From the NCBI GenBank assembly GCA_902597335.1, contig CACJXK010000007.1, forward strand, positions 1-64,000: a DNA stretch of 64,000 nucleotides, read 5' to 3'. Both the position numbers and the translations under genes were made by a program. The notes under the pieces are model-generated. The model saw only the letters and a list, made by a program, of their open reading frames with translations. It searched no databases and was not told where the DNA came from. Positions 56,394 through 64,000 of the stretch are shown piece by piece (position 1 is the stretch's first letter; each line of letters begins with the position of its first letter). This DNA is from an uncultured Pelagibacteraceae bacterium. Lineage in GTDB: Bacteria > Pseudomonadota > Alphaproteobacteria > Pelagibacterales > Pelagibacteraceae.

Positions 56394-57442
56394 TTAAATG
56401 TAAATTGAGTCCCAAACCATCTCCATCCTTCATTATCTTGCATTGAACAATTAACTCTTCCTCTTCTAGTTAAAAATTTTTCAGTAAAAACAACCTCAAT
56501 TTTATTATCTTTAAAGTTTAATTGTGAATTTTTCCATTCCCCGCCTTCATTTGAAAAACAATTAATTTTACTAATATTTGTTTGTTCCTTAAAAAACTCT
56601 ATGACAAGTTGTGGTGGATTCTTAGAGTCTACTAAAAATTTATCTTCTGGTAAAAGTTTTTTGAATTGAATTGGTAAAAGATTTATCAAAAAATTAAATC
56701 TATCTAGGTCTCCGTATTTTTCATTTATTGGAAACCTAGGTAATTCATATTTATCTTTATTTAAATCTATAACTCCTGAATGTTGACCAAATGCGTAATC
56801 AAATTTATTAGAAATAAATTCTTTTTGTTCTAAACTATATTCACCAAATGGATAAGAAAAAAATTTAGGGTTATAATTAAGTTTCTTTTCAAATATTTTA
56901 ATAGACTGTTCAATATCTTTTTTAAAATCATTAAATTTATATTTTATAAGATATTCGTGAGAGTGAGAGTGATTACCTATGGTTACAAATTTATGTTTTG
57001 AAATCTGAATAATTTCATCCCAACTCATATAACCATTTTTGCCAACAGTCTCAGTTGATACAAATAAAATAAATGGAATCTTTTCTTTTTTTAAAATTGG
57101 CCATGCATTTAAATAAAAAGAAGAAAACGCATCATCAATTGTAAGTAAAATTTTTTTCTCTCTACTCACATTATTAAATTCAAATTCAAAATTTTTTGGA
57201 TCTAAAAAAGACAAGTTATTTTTCTTAATAATATCTATATGATTATTAAAAATATCAATTTTTATATTGGTTGAAGGATATTTATTTTCATTAAATCTAT
57301 GATACATTAGAGCTAATATCCCTTTTTCATCAGGTTGATATTTTTTGTTTACAGTTTCTGCGGAAGCATTTAAAAAAAATAAATAAAATATGATAAATTT
57401 AATAATTAATGCTGCTAATGAAAAAATTGTTTTTGTGATCAT
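56390..57442 (-). CDS. Exported polysaccharide deacetylase (NodB homology)
   Basis: Signal peptide or anchor (about 3-27, ending NASA), then the carbohydrate esterase 4 fold: ALMYHRF, catalytic ILLTIDDAFSSFYLNAWPIL, and the metal-binding IGNHSHSHEYL, FSYPFGEYS. The second Asp of the usual TFDDG is kept (TIDDA). I use the ATG at 57440-57442; a GTG lies one codon upstream. The first 53 bp overlap tsaB head to head on the other strand. Acceptor unknown; cell-wall or surface sugar likely. 350 aa. Confidence 0.88.
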   Translation of the reverse strand: MITKTIFSLAALIIKFIIFYLFFLNASAETVNKKYQPDEKGILALMYHRFNENKYPSTNIKIDIFNNHIDIIKKNNLSFLDPKNFEFEFNNVSREKKILLTIDDAFSSFYLNAWPILKKEKIPFILFVSTETVGKNGYMSWDEIIQISKHKFVTIGNHSHSHEYLIKYKFNDFKKDIEQSIKIFEKKLNYNPKFFSYPFGEYSLEQKEFISNKFDYAFGQHSGVIDLNKDKYELPRFPINEKYGDLDRFNFLINLLPIQFKKLLPEDKFLVDSKNPPQLVIEFFKEQTNISKINCFSNEGGEWKNSQLNFKDNKIEVVFTEKFLTRRGRVNCSMQDNEGWRWFGTQFTFN

Positions 57443-57767
57443 CACTGATGAACAATCATATACTACGAGTCATATAAACAGTAGAGAAAACTTTGATAAT
57501 TTTATGAAATTACTTTCAAAGTTTTTAAATAAAATAAAAATAAAAATAAGTGACATTAATAGAATATTTATTAATTTGGGGCCTGGTAAATTTACAAGTC
57601 TTAGAATTTCTTTATCAATAGCAAAAGCTATATCTTTTGCAAATAATATTAGTTTATTAGGTTTTCAATCTAATGATTTAACAAATAAAAATTACAAAAA
57701 TTTAATAAAACTAGATAAAAAAAAATTAAAAAATAAAGGTTTGATAAAACCTATATATTCGAGTTAA
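57390..57767 (+). CDS. tsaB: TsaB-like protein (t6A biosynthesis), shortened
   Basis: N-terminal ASKHA strand MINLIINAANEKIVFVIIT and GPGKFTSLRISLSIAKAIS match the TsaB signature (GPGSFTGxRIGxxxAKG). At 125 aa it is about half of the usual 200-230 aa: the middle and second half are missing, and it closes with a GLIKPIYSS tail like the C-terminus of full-length TsaB. TsaB partners TsaD/TsaE in making t6A tRNA. Starts 53 bp inside the divergent deacetylase gene; fur-like follows after 8 bp. Confidence 0.78.
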   Translation: MINLIINAANEKIVFVIITDEQSYTTSHINSRENFDNFMKLLSKFLNKIKIKISDINRIFINLGPGKFTSLRISLSIAKAISFANNISLLGFQSNDLTNKNYKNLIKLDKKKLKNKGLIKPIYSS

Positions 57768-57775
57768 AATAAATA

Positions 57776-58204
57776 ATGTCTGAAACAATAGAACAAATTT
57801 GTCTTAATAAGGGAGTTAAACTAACTGATCAAAGAAAAATAATAGCAAAGGTTTTGTCAGAATCAAAAGAGGTTTATGGCGAATCAGACCACCCAGATGT
57901 TGATGAATTATACAAAAGAGTTTCTGCATTAGACTCTAAAATAAGCATTGCTACTGTTTACAGAACAGTTAAGCTTTTTGAGGAGTCAGGTATACTTACA
58001 AAGCATGATTTTAAAGGTGGAAAAGCAAGATATGAAGCACTAGTAGAGAGTCATCATGATCATCTCATTGATATTAAGACAGGAGAAATAATTGAATTCG
58101 TTGACGAAGAAATTGAAAAATTGCAAAAAAAAGTTGCTGAAAAATATGGGTATAAATTAGTAGACCATAAATTAGAGCTTTATGGAATTAAAAAAAAAAA
58201 ATGA
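57776..58204 (+). CDS. Fur-family metalloregulator
   Basis: Metal-responsive repressor. Winged helix with ISIATVYRTVKLFEESGIL at 56-74; regulatory His cluster HHDHLIDIKTGEIIEF from residue 93. There are no CxxC structural zinc motifs (one Cys only, residue 9), like several alphaproteobacterial Fur/Mur proteins, which may sense Fe or Mn. 142 aa. Its place before miaB is common in alphaproteobacteria. Confidence 0.93.
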   Translation: MSETIEQICLNKGVKLTDQRKIIAKVLSESKEVYGESDHPDVDELYKRVSALDSKISIATVYRTVKLFEESGILTKHDFKGGKARYEALVESHHDHLIDIKTGEIIEFVDEEIEKLQKKVAEKYGYKLVDHKLELYGIKKKK

Positions 58205-58230
58205 GAAACTTTTTTTTTCTAAAATAAAAA

Positions 58231-59565
58231 ATGATAAATAAAAAAATCTACATAAAAACTTTTGGCTGTCAAATGAATGAATATGACTCTAACAGAATTT
58301 ATGATTCTGTAAGTAAGTTGGGTTTTGTTAAAACATCAGATCAGTCAAATGCAGATTGTTATATTCTAAATACATGTCACATACGTGATAAGGCTAAAGA
58401 AAAAGTCTATCATGAAATTGGTAGAGTTAAAAAATTATATAAAAATAAAAAAAAACCAATTACGATTATTGCTGGTTGTGTTGCCCAAGCTGAGAATGAG
58501 GAAATGTTTAAGAGAGAGCCATATATTGATATTATTTTAGGCCCTCAATCATATCATAAAGTTAATGACTTACTAACTGAACATGTAGCTAATCAAAAAA
58601 AAGAGGAAACGGAGTTTGATACTATTTCAAAATTTGGATATTTTGATCAAATAAAAAATAACAATAACAAAATATCAGCTTTTTTAACAATTCAAGAAGG
58701 TTGTGATAAGTTTTGTCATTTTTGTGTAGTACCTTACACAAGAGGACCTGAATATTCTAGGCCATTTAAAAAAATTATAGCAGAAGCTGAACAACTAATA
58801 GAAAATGGTGTGAAAGAAATAACATTGTTAGGACAGAATGTTAATGCATATTCTTATTTTGAAAATGCTAAGGAGTTTAGAATCTCTCATATAATAAATT
58901 ATTTAAATCAATATTCAGAATTAGAGAGAATAAGATATACTACATCACATCCAAGAGATATGACTGACGACTTAATTGAATGTTATTCGTCCAGTCAAAA
59001 ACTAATGCCATTTGTTCACTTACCTATTCAAAGTGGATCAAATAGAATGTTAGAATTAATGAATAGAAAGCATACTGTAGAAGATTATTTAGATATTTAT
59101 AAGAGATTAAAAAAAATTAATGGAGGTATTGAATTTTCAAGTGATTTTATCATTGGCTATCCAGGTGAAACTCAAAAAGATTTTGAGGAAACATTTGACT
59201 TAATTAAAGAAATAAAATTTATTAATTCTTTTTCATTTATTTTCAGCCCAAGACCAGGAACATTTGCATCAAAATTAGATATGATAGATAAAAATATTGC
59301 AAAAGAAAGACTAACATTAATTCAGGAAAAATTATTTAACAACCAAATAGAAATTAATAAATCAATGGAAAATCAAATTATTGATATTCTTGTTGAAAAT
59401 AAAATGGAAAAACAAAATAAATATTTTGGAAGAAATAAGTATATTACACCAGTAATCTTCGATGGAAATGATAACTTAATTGGCAAGAACATTAAAGTAA
59501 AGATACAAACAAGTAACCAGAATACTTTATTTGGTTCAGTAAACAAAAATATGAAAGCAGCTTAG
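58231..59565 (+). CDS. miaB: tRNA-2-methylthio-N6-dimethylallyladenosine synthase MiaB
   Basis: Radical-SAM methylthiotransferase for A37. Cluster II Cys13, Cys49 and Cys83, radical SAM CDKFCHFC (Cys158, 162, 165), and a C-terminal TRAM domain (about 380-440). 444 aa, full length. phoH starts 1 bp after the stop. Confidence 0.97.
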   Translation: MINKKIYIKTFGCQMNEYDSNRIYDSVSKLGFVKTSDQSNADCYILNTCHIRDKAKEKVYHEIGRVKKLYKNKKKPITIIAGCVAQAENEEMFKREPYIDIILGPQSYHKVNDLLTEHVANQKKEETEFDTISKFGYFDQIKNNNNKISAFLTIQEGCDKFCHFCVVPYTRGPEYSRPFKKIIAEAEQLIENGVKEITLLGQNVNAYSYFENAKEFRISHIINYLNQYSELERIRYTTSHPRDMTDDLIECYSSSQKLMPFVHLPIQSGSNRMLELMNRKHTVEDYLDIYKRLKKINGGIEFSSDFIIGYPGETQKDFEETFDLIKEIKFINSFSFIFSPRPGTFASKLDMIDKNIAKERLTLIQEKLFNNQIEINKSMENQIIDILVENKMEKQNKYFGRNKYITPVIFDGNDNLIGKNIKVKIQTSNQNTLFGSVNKNMKAA

Positions 59566-59566
59566 A

Positions 59567-60574
59567 TTGAGCAAGATAAATAAAAAAAAGATTATTTCTG
59601 AATTAAAATATGTATATTCAGAAAATAATACTTTAAGTATAATTTTTCAAAATAATGAATTGTTGCTTGGTGTAACAGGTGAATTTAATAATAATTTAAA
59701 GGAATTAGAAAAAATTACTGAAACTAGCTTGTATTCAAGAGGCAATTCTATACTTGTGAAAAGTAGTCCTGAAAAAAATAATATAGTTAAAAATGCTATT
59801 CATTTCTTGACTGAACAATATTTAAATAATGGAACGATTGAAAAAAAAGATATAATTTCTTCTATAAACAAATTTATGATTAATCAAAATCACGATTCTG
59901 AAAAAAAAATAGAATATATTATTAAGACCCCAAAAAAATCTGTAATTCCGAGATCAGAAAGACAGAAGGACTATGTTAGAGCATTAAAAGATTCTGATAT
60001 AATTATTTCTGCCGGACCAGCAGGAACAGGTAAAACTTTTTTAGCTGTTGCTGTAGCATTAACAATGTTGTTAGAAAAAAAAATCGAGAGAATCATTTTA
60101 TCCAGGCCCGCTGTAGAAGCAGGTGAAAGACTCGGATTTTTACCAGGTGACATGAGAGAAAAAGTAGATCCATACCTAAGGCCATTGTACGACTCTTTGT
60201 ATGACCTATTAGATTTTGAAAAAATACAAAAAAAAATTGAAGTTGGTGACATTGAAATAGCTCCTTTAGCCTTCATGAGAGGTAGAACTTTAAAAAATTC
60301 ATTTGCAATTCTTGATGAGGCGCAAAATGCGACAGATACCCAAATAAAGATGTTTTTAACCAGAATAGGTGAAAATTCCAAGATAGTAATTAATGGCGAC
60401 CCCTCACAAATAGATTTACCTAATAAATCACTTTCAGGATTAAATAAATCCAAAAAATTGCTGGGACATTTAAATGAAATTTCAGTCATTGATTTTGACC
60501 ATAAAGATGTAGTTAGACATCCACTCGTTTCAAAGATTGTTAAAGCATATGCAGATAAAAGTACTGAGGAATGA
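59567..60574 (+). CDS. PhoH-like ATPase (YbeZ)
   Basis: ATPase linked to ribosome maturation through YbeY. Walker A GPAGTGKT at 150-157, DIEIAPLAFMRGRTLKNSFAILDEAQN, and INGDPSQIDLP. The N-terminal part (1-120) carries a KH-like nucleic-acid-binding fold. I accept TTG at 59567-59569 because the next ATG comes only near residue 104. 335 aa. Operon miaB-phoH-ybeY-lnt. Confidence 0.95.
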   Translation: MSKINKKKIISELKYVYSENNTLSIIFQNNELLLGVTGEFNNNLKELEKITETSLYSRGNSILVKSSPEKNNIVKNAIHFLTEQYLNNGTIEKKDIISSINKFMINQNHDSEKKIEYIIKTPKKSVIPRSERQKDYVRALKDSDIIISAGPAGTGKTFLAVAVALTMLLEKKIERIILSRPAVEAGERLGFLPGDMREKVDPYLRPLYDSLYDLLDFEKIQKKIEVGDIEIAPLAFMRGRTLKNSFAILDEAQNATDTQIKMFLTRIGENSKIVINGDPSQIDLPNKSLSGLNKSKKLLGHLNEISVIDFDHKDVVRHPLVSKIVKAYADKSTEE

Positions 60575-61017
60575 TAAAGGCCAATGTATTATCTGATCAT
60601 TCAAATTGGATAAAAAAAATTAAAAACCCTAACGATTACTTAAATAAAAGACTTAAAATTTTATCTAAAGCGCCTTTTTTTAAAAGAAAAAATCATGAAT
60701 TTTCAGTGCTCCTAACCAACAACAAGAAAATGAAAAATTTAAATTTTAAATTCAGAAAAAAAAATAAAATAACAGATGTTTTATCTTTTCCTATAAAGAT
60801 AAAAAGTAAAAGTATACTTTATGTGGGTGATATAGCGATTAGTTATGAAATAATTAAAAAAAGATCAAAAGAAACAAATTTTTTTTTAGAATTTGATAAA
60901 ATGTGGATACATGGTTATCTTCATCTAATTGGTTATGATCACAAAAGATTAGATGATTTCAACAAAATGCTTAGAAAAGAAAATTTAATATTAAAATATT
61001 TTCATAAGATAAATTGA
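60571..61017 (+). CDS. ybeY: rRNA maturation endoribonuclease YbeY
   Basis: Zinc-dependent RNase for 16S rRNA 3'-end processing. Metal site HGYLHLIGYDH with His114, 118 and 124. TDVLSFP and GDIAIS are the other hallmarks. 148 aa. The start overlaps phoH by 4 bp; the usual next gene corC is missing, and lnt follows directly. Confidence 0.95.
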   Translation: MIKANVLSDHSNWIKKIKNPNDYLNKRLKILSKAPFFKRKNHEFSVLLTNNKKMKNLNFKFRKKNKITDVLSFPIKIKSKSILYVGDIAISYEIIKKRSKETNFFLEFDKMWIHGYLHLIGYDHKRLDDFNKMLRKENLILKYFHKIN

Positions 61018-62537
61018 CTTTAATTTATAAAAATCAAATTTTATTATTTTCATTTATATTTCTATTAGGCTTAATTTCTTCATATAGCCTTCCACCTTAT
61101 AATTTGTTCTATCTAAACTTTTTTTCATACCCTATCTTTTTATGGGTATTGTTAAAGCACCATAAAGATAAAGTTAAATCTTTTAATATTGGATGGATGT
61201 TTGGTTTTGGTTATTTCATTTCTAATTTATATTGGATAACTAATTCACTTACATTTGAAGATATATTTAAACCTTTAATACCAGTTGCTTTAATTTTAAT
61301 ACCTTTATTTTTAGGATTATTTTATGGTTTATCAACTTTAACTTTTTCATTTTTAAAACCAAAAAAAAACTTTTTATCAATTTTAATATTAGCTACTTCT
61401 TTATCAGTATTTGAGTACATTAGAAGTTTTGTTTTTGGAGGTTTTCCATGGAATCTAATTTCTTTTAGTTTTGTAAATTATTTAGAATTTATTCAATTAC
61501 TTTCTGTGACAGGGACCTATGCATTTAATTCAATAATTATTTTGTTATTTTTATTTCCAACTTATTTATTTTTCAATTACAAAAAAAAATTTAAAATAAA
61601 CGTGCTTTCTTTCTATTTAATAATTTTTTTTACGAATTATTCATTAGGCTATTTAAACTTAAAAAATGACGAATTTAATGAAAAAAATGATTTAGGGTTT
61701 GTTATTAAGATAATTTCGCCGAATATAAATATTAACAGATATTTTCAAAATGAAAATCCTAGAGAATTTATTTCCGAATTAATTAATATTTCTGAGCCAA
61801 ATCCTCAAAGTGAAACATTATTTATTTTTCCAGAAGGTATTCTTTCAAATATTTATTTTGAGGATCTAAAAAAATTTAAAAATTTATTTTCAAATAGCTT
61901 TTCAAAAAAACATAAAATTATTTTAGGTATGAATATTTATGAAAACCAGAGAATTTATAATTCCCTGCTAGTTTTGGATAATGAACTTAATATCTTACAA
62001 AAATATTATAAAAATAAACTGGTACCTTTTGGAGAATTTTTACCTTTTGAAAAAACATTAGGTAATTTAGGTTTCAAAAAAATTACCCAAGGTTACCAGT
62101 CTTTCTCGGCAGATGTGAAAAGAGATCCAATAGAGTTGAATGGTTATAGTTTTATTCCACTTATATGTTATGAAGTTATTTACTCTGGTAAAATTAATAA
62201 AAGTAAAAAAAATTATGATTTTATTTTAAATATTTCAGAGGATGGGTGGTTTGGAAACTCTATCGGTCCCTACCAGCACTACTCACACTCAATTTTTAGA
62301 TCTATAGAGGAAGGTAAGTATGTAATTCGATCCTCTAATAATGGAATTTCAGCTTTTGTTAATCCTAAAGGTCAAGTAATTGATGATAATTTAACAACCA
62401 ACAAGGGATTTATTAAAATTAACTCTTTCAAAAAGTCCAATAAAACTATCTTTAGTTCTCAAGGCAATAAGATCTTCTTTTATTTTCTATTCATTTATAT
62501 TAGTTTAATTTTCTTTTTTAAAATACGGGGGAATTAA
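61014..62537 (+). CDS. lnt: Apolipoprotein N-acyltransferase Lnt
   Basis: Third step of lipoprotein maturation in the inner membrane. N-terminal membrane helices (to about 215), then the nitrilase-like domain. Catalytic Glu in FIFPEGILS, Lys in [12 protein letters not shown] region, and Cys in PLICYEVIY; the essential GEFLPF loop is kept. The start is TTG at 61014-61016, overlapping the ybeY stop. 507 aa. Confidence 0.93.
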   Translation: MTLIYKNQILLFSFIFLLGLISSYSLPPYNLFYLNFFSYPIFLWVLLKHHKDKVKSFNIGWMFGFGYFISNLYWITNSLTFEDIFKPLIPVALILIPLFLGLFYGLSTLTFSFLKPKKNFLSILILATSLSVFEYIRSFVFGGFPWNLISFSFVNYLEFIQLLSVTGTYAFNSIIILLFLFPTYLFFNYKKKFKINVLSFYLIIFFTNYSLGYLNLKNDEFNEKNDLGFVIKIISPNININRYFQNENPREFISELINISEPNPQSETLFIFPEGILSNIYFEDLKKFKNLFSNSFSKKHKIILGMNIYENQRIYNSLLVLDNELNILQKYYKNKLVPFGEFLPFEKTLGNLGFKKITQGYQSFSADVKRDPIELNGYSFIPLICYEVIYSGKINKSKKNYDFILNISEDGWFGNSIGPYQHYSHSIFRSIEEGKYVIRSSNNGISAFVNPKGQVIDDNLTTNKGFIKINSFKKSNKTIFSSQGNKIFFYFLFIYISLIFFFKIRGN

Positions 62538-63700
62538 TGAAAAAAAATTTTTTATTTACTAGTGAGTCAGTGTCAGAAGGACACCCAGATAAAGTTTGTG
62601 ACAGAATTTCAGATATGGTTGTAGATACTTTTTTAGCTTCTGAGCCAGAAGCAAGAGTTGCTTGTGAAACTTTAACAACAACAAATAAAGTTGTTCTAGC
62701 AGGAGAAGTTAGAGGACCTGAACTTAAACAAGATGAATTGATTTCAAAAGTTAGAGATTGCATTAAAGACATTGGGTATGATCAAGATGGTTTTTCATGG
62801 AAAGAACAAACAAATATTGAGACACATTTGCACTCACAATCAGCTGATATTGCAATTGGTGTGGACTCTTCAGGAAACAAGGATGAAGGGGCTGGAGACC
62901 AAGGAATTATGTTCGGTTATGCTTGCAACGAAACAGATGTTTTGATGCCAGCACCTATTCATTATTCACATAAAATCCTAAGATTGATGGCAGAGGATAG
63001 AAAATCAGGAAAATTAAATGGAATAGAACCAGACTCTAAAAGTCAAATTACTATAAAATATAAAGATGGTATGCCTGATGCGGTTACTTCAGTCGTAATA
63101 TCGACACAACATTCTAAAGATGTGAACTTAGCTAAAGTTAAAGAACTTTGTTTGCCTTATATTGAGAGATCTATTCCTAAAAATTTATTAGGAAGTCTTG
63201 ATGAAAAGGAAATTTATATTAATCCTACCGGAAACTTTGTTATTGGCGGTCCAGATGGTGACAGCGGCTTAACAGGTAGAAAAATTATCGTAGATACATA
63301 CGGTGGTGCTGCTCCTCATGGAGGAGGAGCATTTTCAGGAAAAGATCCAACAAAAGTTGATAGATCTGCAGCTTATGCATCAAGATACTTAGCTAAAAAT
63401 GTTGTTGCATCAAAAATTGCTGATAAATGTTTAATCCAATTAGCTTATGCTATTGGAGTATCTAAACCATTATCAATTTACGTAGATTTATTTGATAATG
63501 ATGAAGAAAAAAATTTACATGTAGAAAAACTTATAAAAGAAAACTTTGATTTAAGTCCAAGAGGAATTAGAGAAATGCTAGGATTAAATAAACCAATATA
63601 TGAAAAAACAGCCGCTTATGGACACTTTGGGAGAATACCAGAGGACGATGGGTCTTTTTCTTGGGAAAAAACTGATAAATCTGGGGTTTTTAATAAGTAA
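62537..63700 (+). CDS. metK: S-adenosylmethionine synthetase
   Basis: Makes SAM from ATP and methionine. [26 protein letters not shown] and [23 protein letters not shown] are the two MetK signatures. 387 aa, complete. Starts at the last base of the lnt stop (TAATG). Followed by a terminator-like hairpin before nusA. Confidence 0.98.
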   Translation: MKKNFLFTSESVSEGHPDKVCDRISDMVVDTFLASEPEARVACETLTTTNKVVLAGEVRGPELKQDELISKVRDCIKDIGYDQDGFSWKEQTNIETHLHSQSADIAIGVDSSGNKDEGAGDQGIMFGYACNETDVLMPAPIHYSHKILRLMAEDRKSGKLNGIEPDSKSQITIKYKDGMPDAVTSVVISTQHSKDVNLAKVKELCLPYIERSIPKNLLGSLDEKEIYINPTGNFVIGGPDGDSGLTGRKIIVDTYGGAAPHGGGAFSGKDPTKVDRSAAYASRYLAKNVVASKIADKCLIQLAYAIGVSKPLSIYVDLFDNDEEKNLHVEKLIKENFDLSPRGIREMLGLNKPIYEKTAAYGHFGRIPEDDGSFSWEKTDKSGVFNK

Positions 63701-63756
63701 ATATTGTTGAAAAGCTAACAAAAATAACTATATTTCAAGCATATTGTTGAATTTTC

Positions 63757-63783
63757 AAAATGGGCTGAGGCCCATTTTTTTTT
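63757..63783 (+). terminator. Intrinsic terminator or attenuator between metK and nusA
   Basis: Stem AAAATGGGC / GCCCATTTT with loop TGAG, then a run of T to 63783. It ends 12 bp before the nusA ATG. A possible promoter lies before it (TTGAAA 63707-63712, 16 nt, TATATT 63729-63734), so it may end metK transcripts or attenuate nusA. Confidence 0.8.
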
Positions 63784-63795
63784 GGTTGAAAAAAA

Positions 63796-64000
63796 ATGTT
63801 AAATAAAAGAGCAGATAAACTAGAGTTATTAAGAATAGCAGAAGCAGTGGCTTTAGAGAAATCAATTGATAAAGAATTAATCATTGGATCAATGGAAACC
63901 GGTATCGCAAAAGCAGCTAAGTCAAAATTTGGCTCTGATAATGAGATCAAAGTAGAAATAAATAGAGATAATGGAGAAATTGGAATTTTTAGAAAACTTA
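63796..64000 (+). CDS. nusA: Transcription factor NusA, N-terminal part
   Basis: Opens at ATG 63796 and runs off the right edge (68 codons seen). LLRIAEAVALEKSIDKELIIGSM, AAKSKFGSDNEIKVEINRDNGEIGIF match the NusA N-terminal domain, which contacts RNA polymerase. The gene rimP, usual upstream partner, is not between metK and nusA. Confidence 0.85.
   Translation, partial: MLNKRADKLELLRIAEAVALEKSIDKELIIGSMETGIAKAAKSKFGSDNEIKVEINRDNGEIGIFRKL

Noticed and set aside
59971..60489. Minus-strand 172-codon frame in phoH
   Set aside because: Antisense to Walker A/B motifs; no recognisable protein.
1..64000. tRNA, rRNA, CRISPR arrays, insertion sequences, SAM or glycine riboswitches
   Set aside because: All gaps were read; none shows a cloverleaf, spaced repeats, transposase or a known riboswitch core.

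Overview
The window looks like a chromosomal segment of a streamlined marine alphaproteobacterium of the SAR11 clade (Pelagibacterales). The reasons are very AT-rich DNA (about 30% GC by eye), almost no intergenic space (the longest gap is 284 bp), many 1-20 bp gene overlaps, shortened proteins, Lys/Asn/Ile-rich composition, and alphaproteobacterial gene orders. There are no rRNA or tRNA genes, insertion sequences, prophage genes or CRISPR arrays. Both edges cut genes: a UbiH-like monooxygenase on the left and nusA on the right.

Layout. 1-2.9 kb: ubiH-like (partial), ftsK, lolA. 2.9-7.1 kb: a minus-strand operon hisE - malyl-CoA lyase - malate thiokinase beta and alpha - HIT - GNAT. The ligase pair resembles methylotroph MtkAB more than SucCD. 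7.1-11.2 kb: the rest of the histidine genes (hisB-hisH-fkbM-hisA-hisF), interrupted by an FkbM methyltransferase and a 2OG-Fe(II) oxygenase. 11.3-18.5 kb: hslVU, smr, Tim44-like, fxsA, secB, then dnaQ-coaE-aroE-maf-ppsR on the minus strand. 18.5-18.8 kb: the ppsR/hemE gap, which by conserved gene order and DnaA-box matches is the likely replication origin. 18.8-34.5 kb: hemE-hemH-hemJ-rho, two inserted tandem sulfotransferases, mnmE-mnmG-rsmG-parA-parB with a perfect parS inside rsmG, then holA-lptE-leuS-DUF3576 on the minus strand.

34.7-42.7 kb: a porin with a structured leader and a strong terminator, thiE-like/yggS, an L,D-transpeptidase, an orphan winged-helix regulator, a 36-codon ArfA-like gene, adenosine kinase, nth, dapB, and an exported FG-GAP/UnbV protein next to an exported Cys-rich protein of unknown function. 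42.7-46.6 kb: grpE-dnaK-dnaJ plus an unlisted 33-codon membrane peptide directly after dnaJ. 46.6-57.8 kb: rdgB, LppC-like, rsmI, BON lipoprotein, maeB, murJ, trpS, nfu, bax-like, a polysaccharide deacetylase, and an unusually short tsaB. 57.8-64 kb: fur-like, miaB, phoH, ybeY, lnt, metK and the start of nusA.

How it fits together. The central third is an origin/partition neighbourhood: oriC, parS and ParAB lie within about 11 kb, with replication-linked genes (dnaQ, holA) nearby. The chaperone and protease genes (hslVU, grpE, dnaKJ) carry similar heat-shock-type promoter matches with 14-nt spacers, two of them placed so that the mRNA would be almost leaderless. The accessory content (sulfotransferases, FkbM enzyme, 2OG oxygenase, secreted FG-GAP and Cys-rich pair) sits as single insertions in otherwise conserved housekeeping order. 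I see no clear new multi-gene system; the best leads are the origin/parS layout, the malyl-CoA operon, two tiny genes, and several unusual overlaps and leaders.
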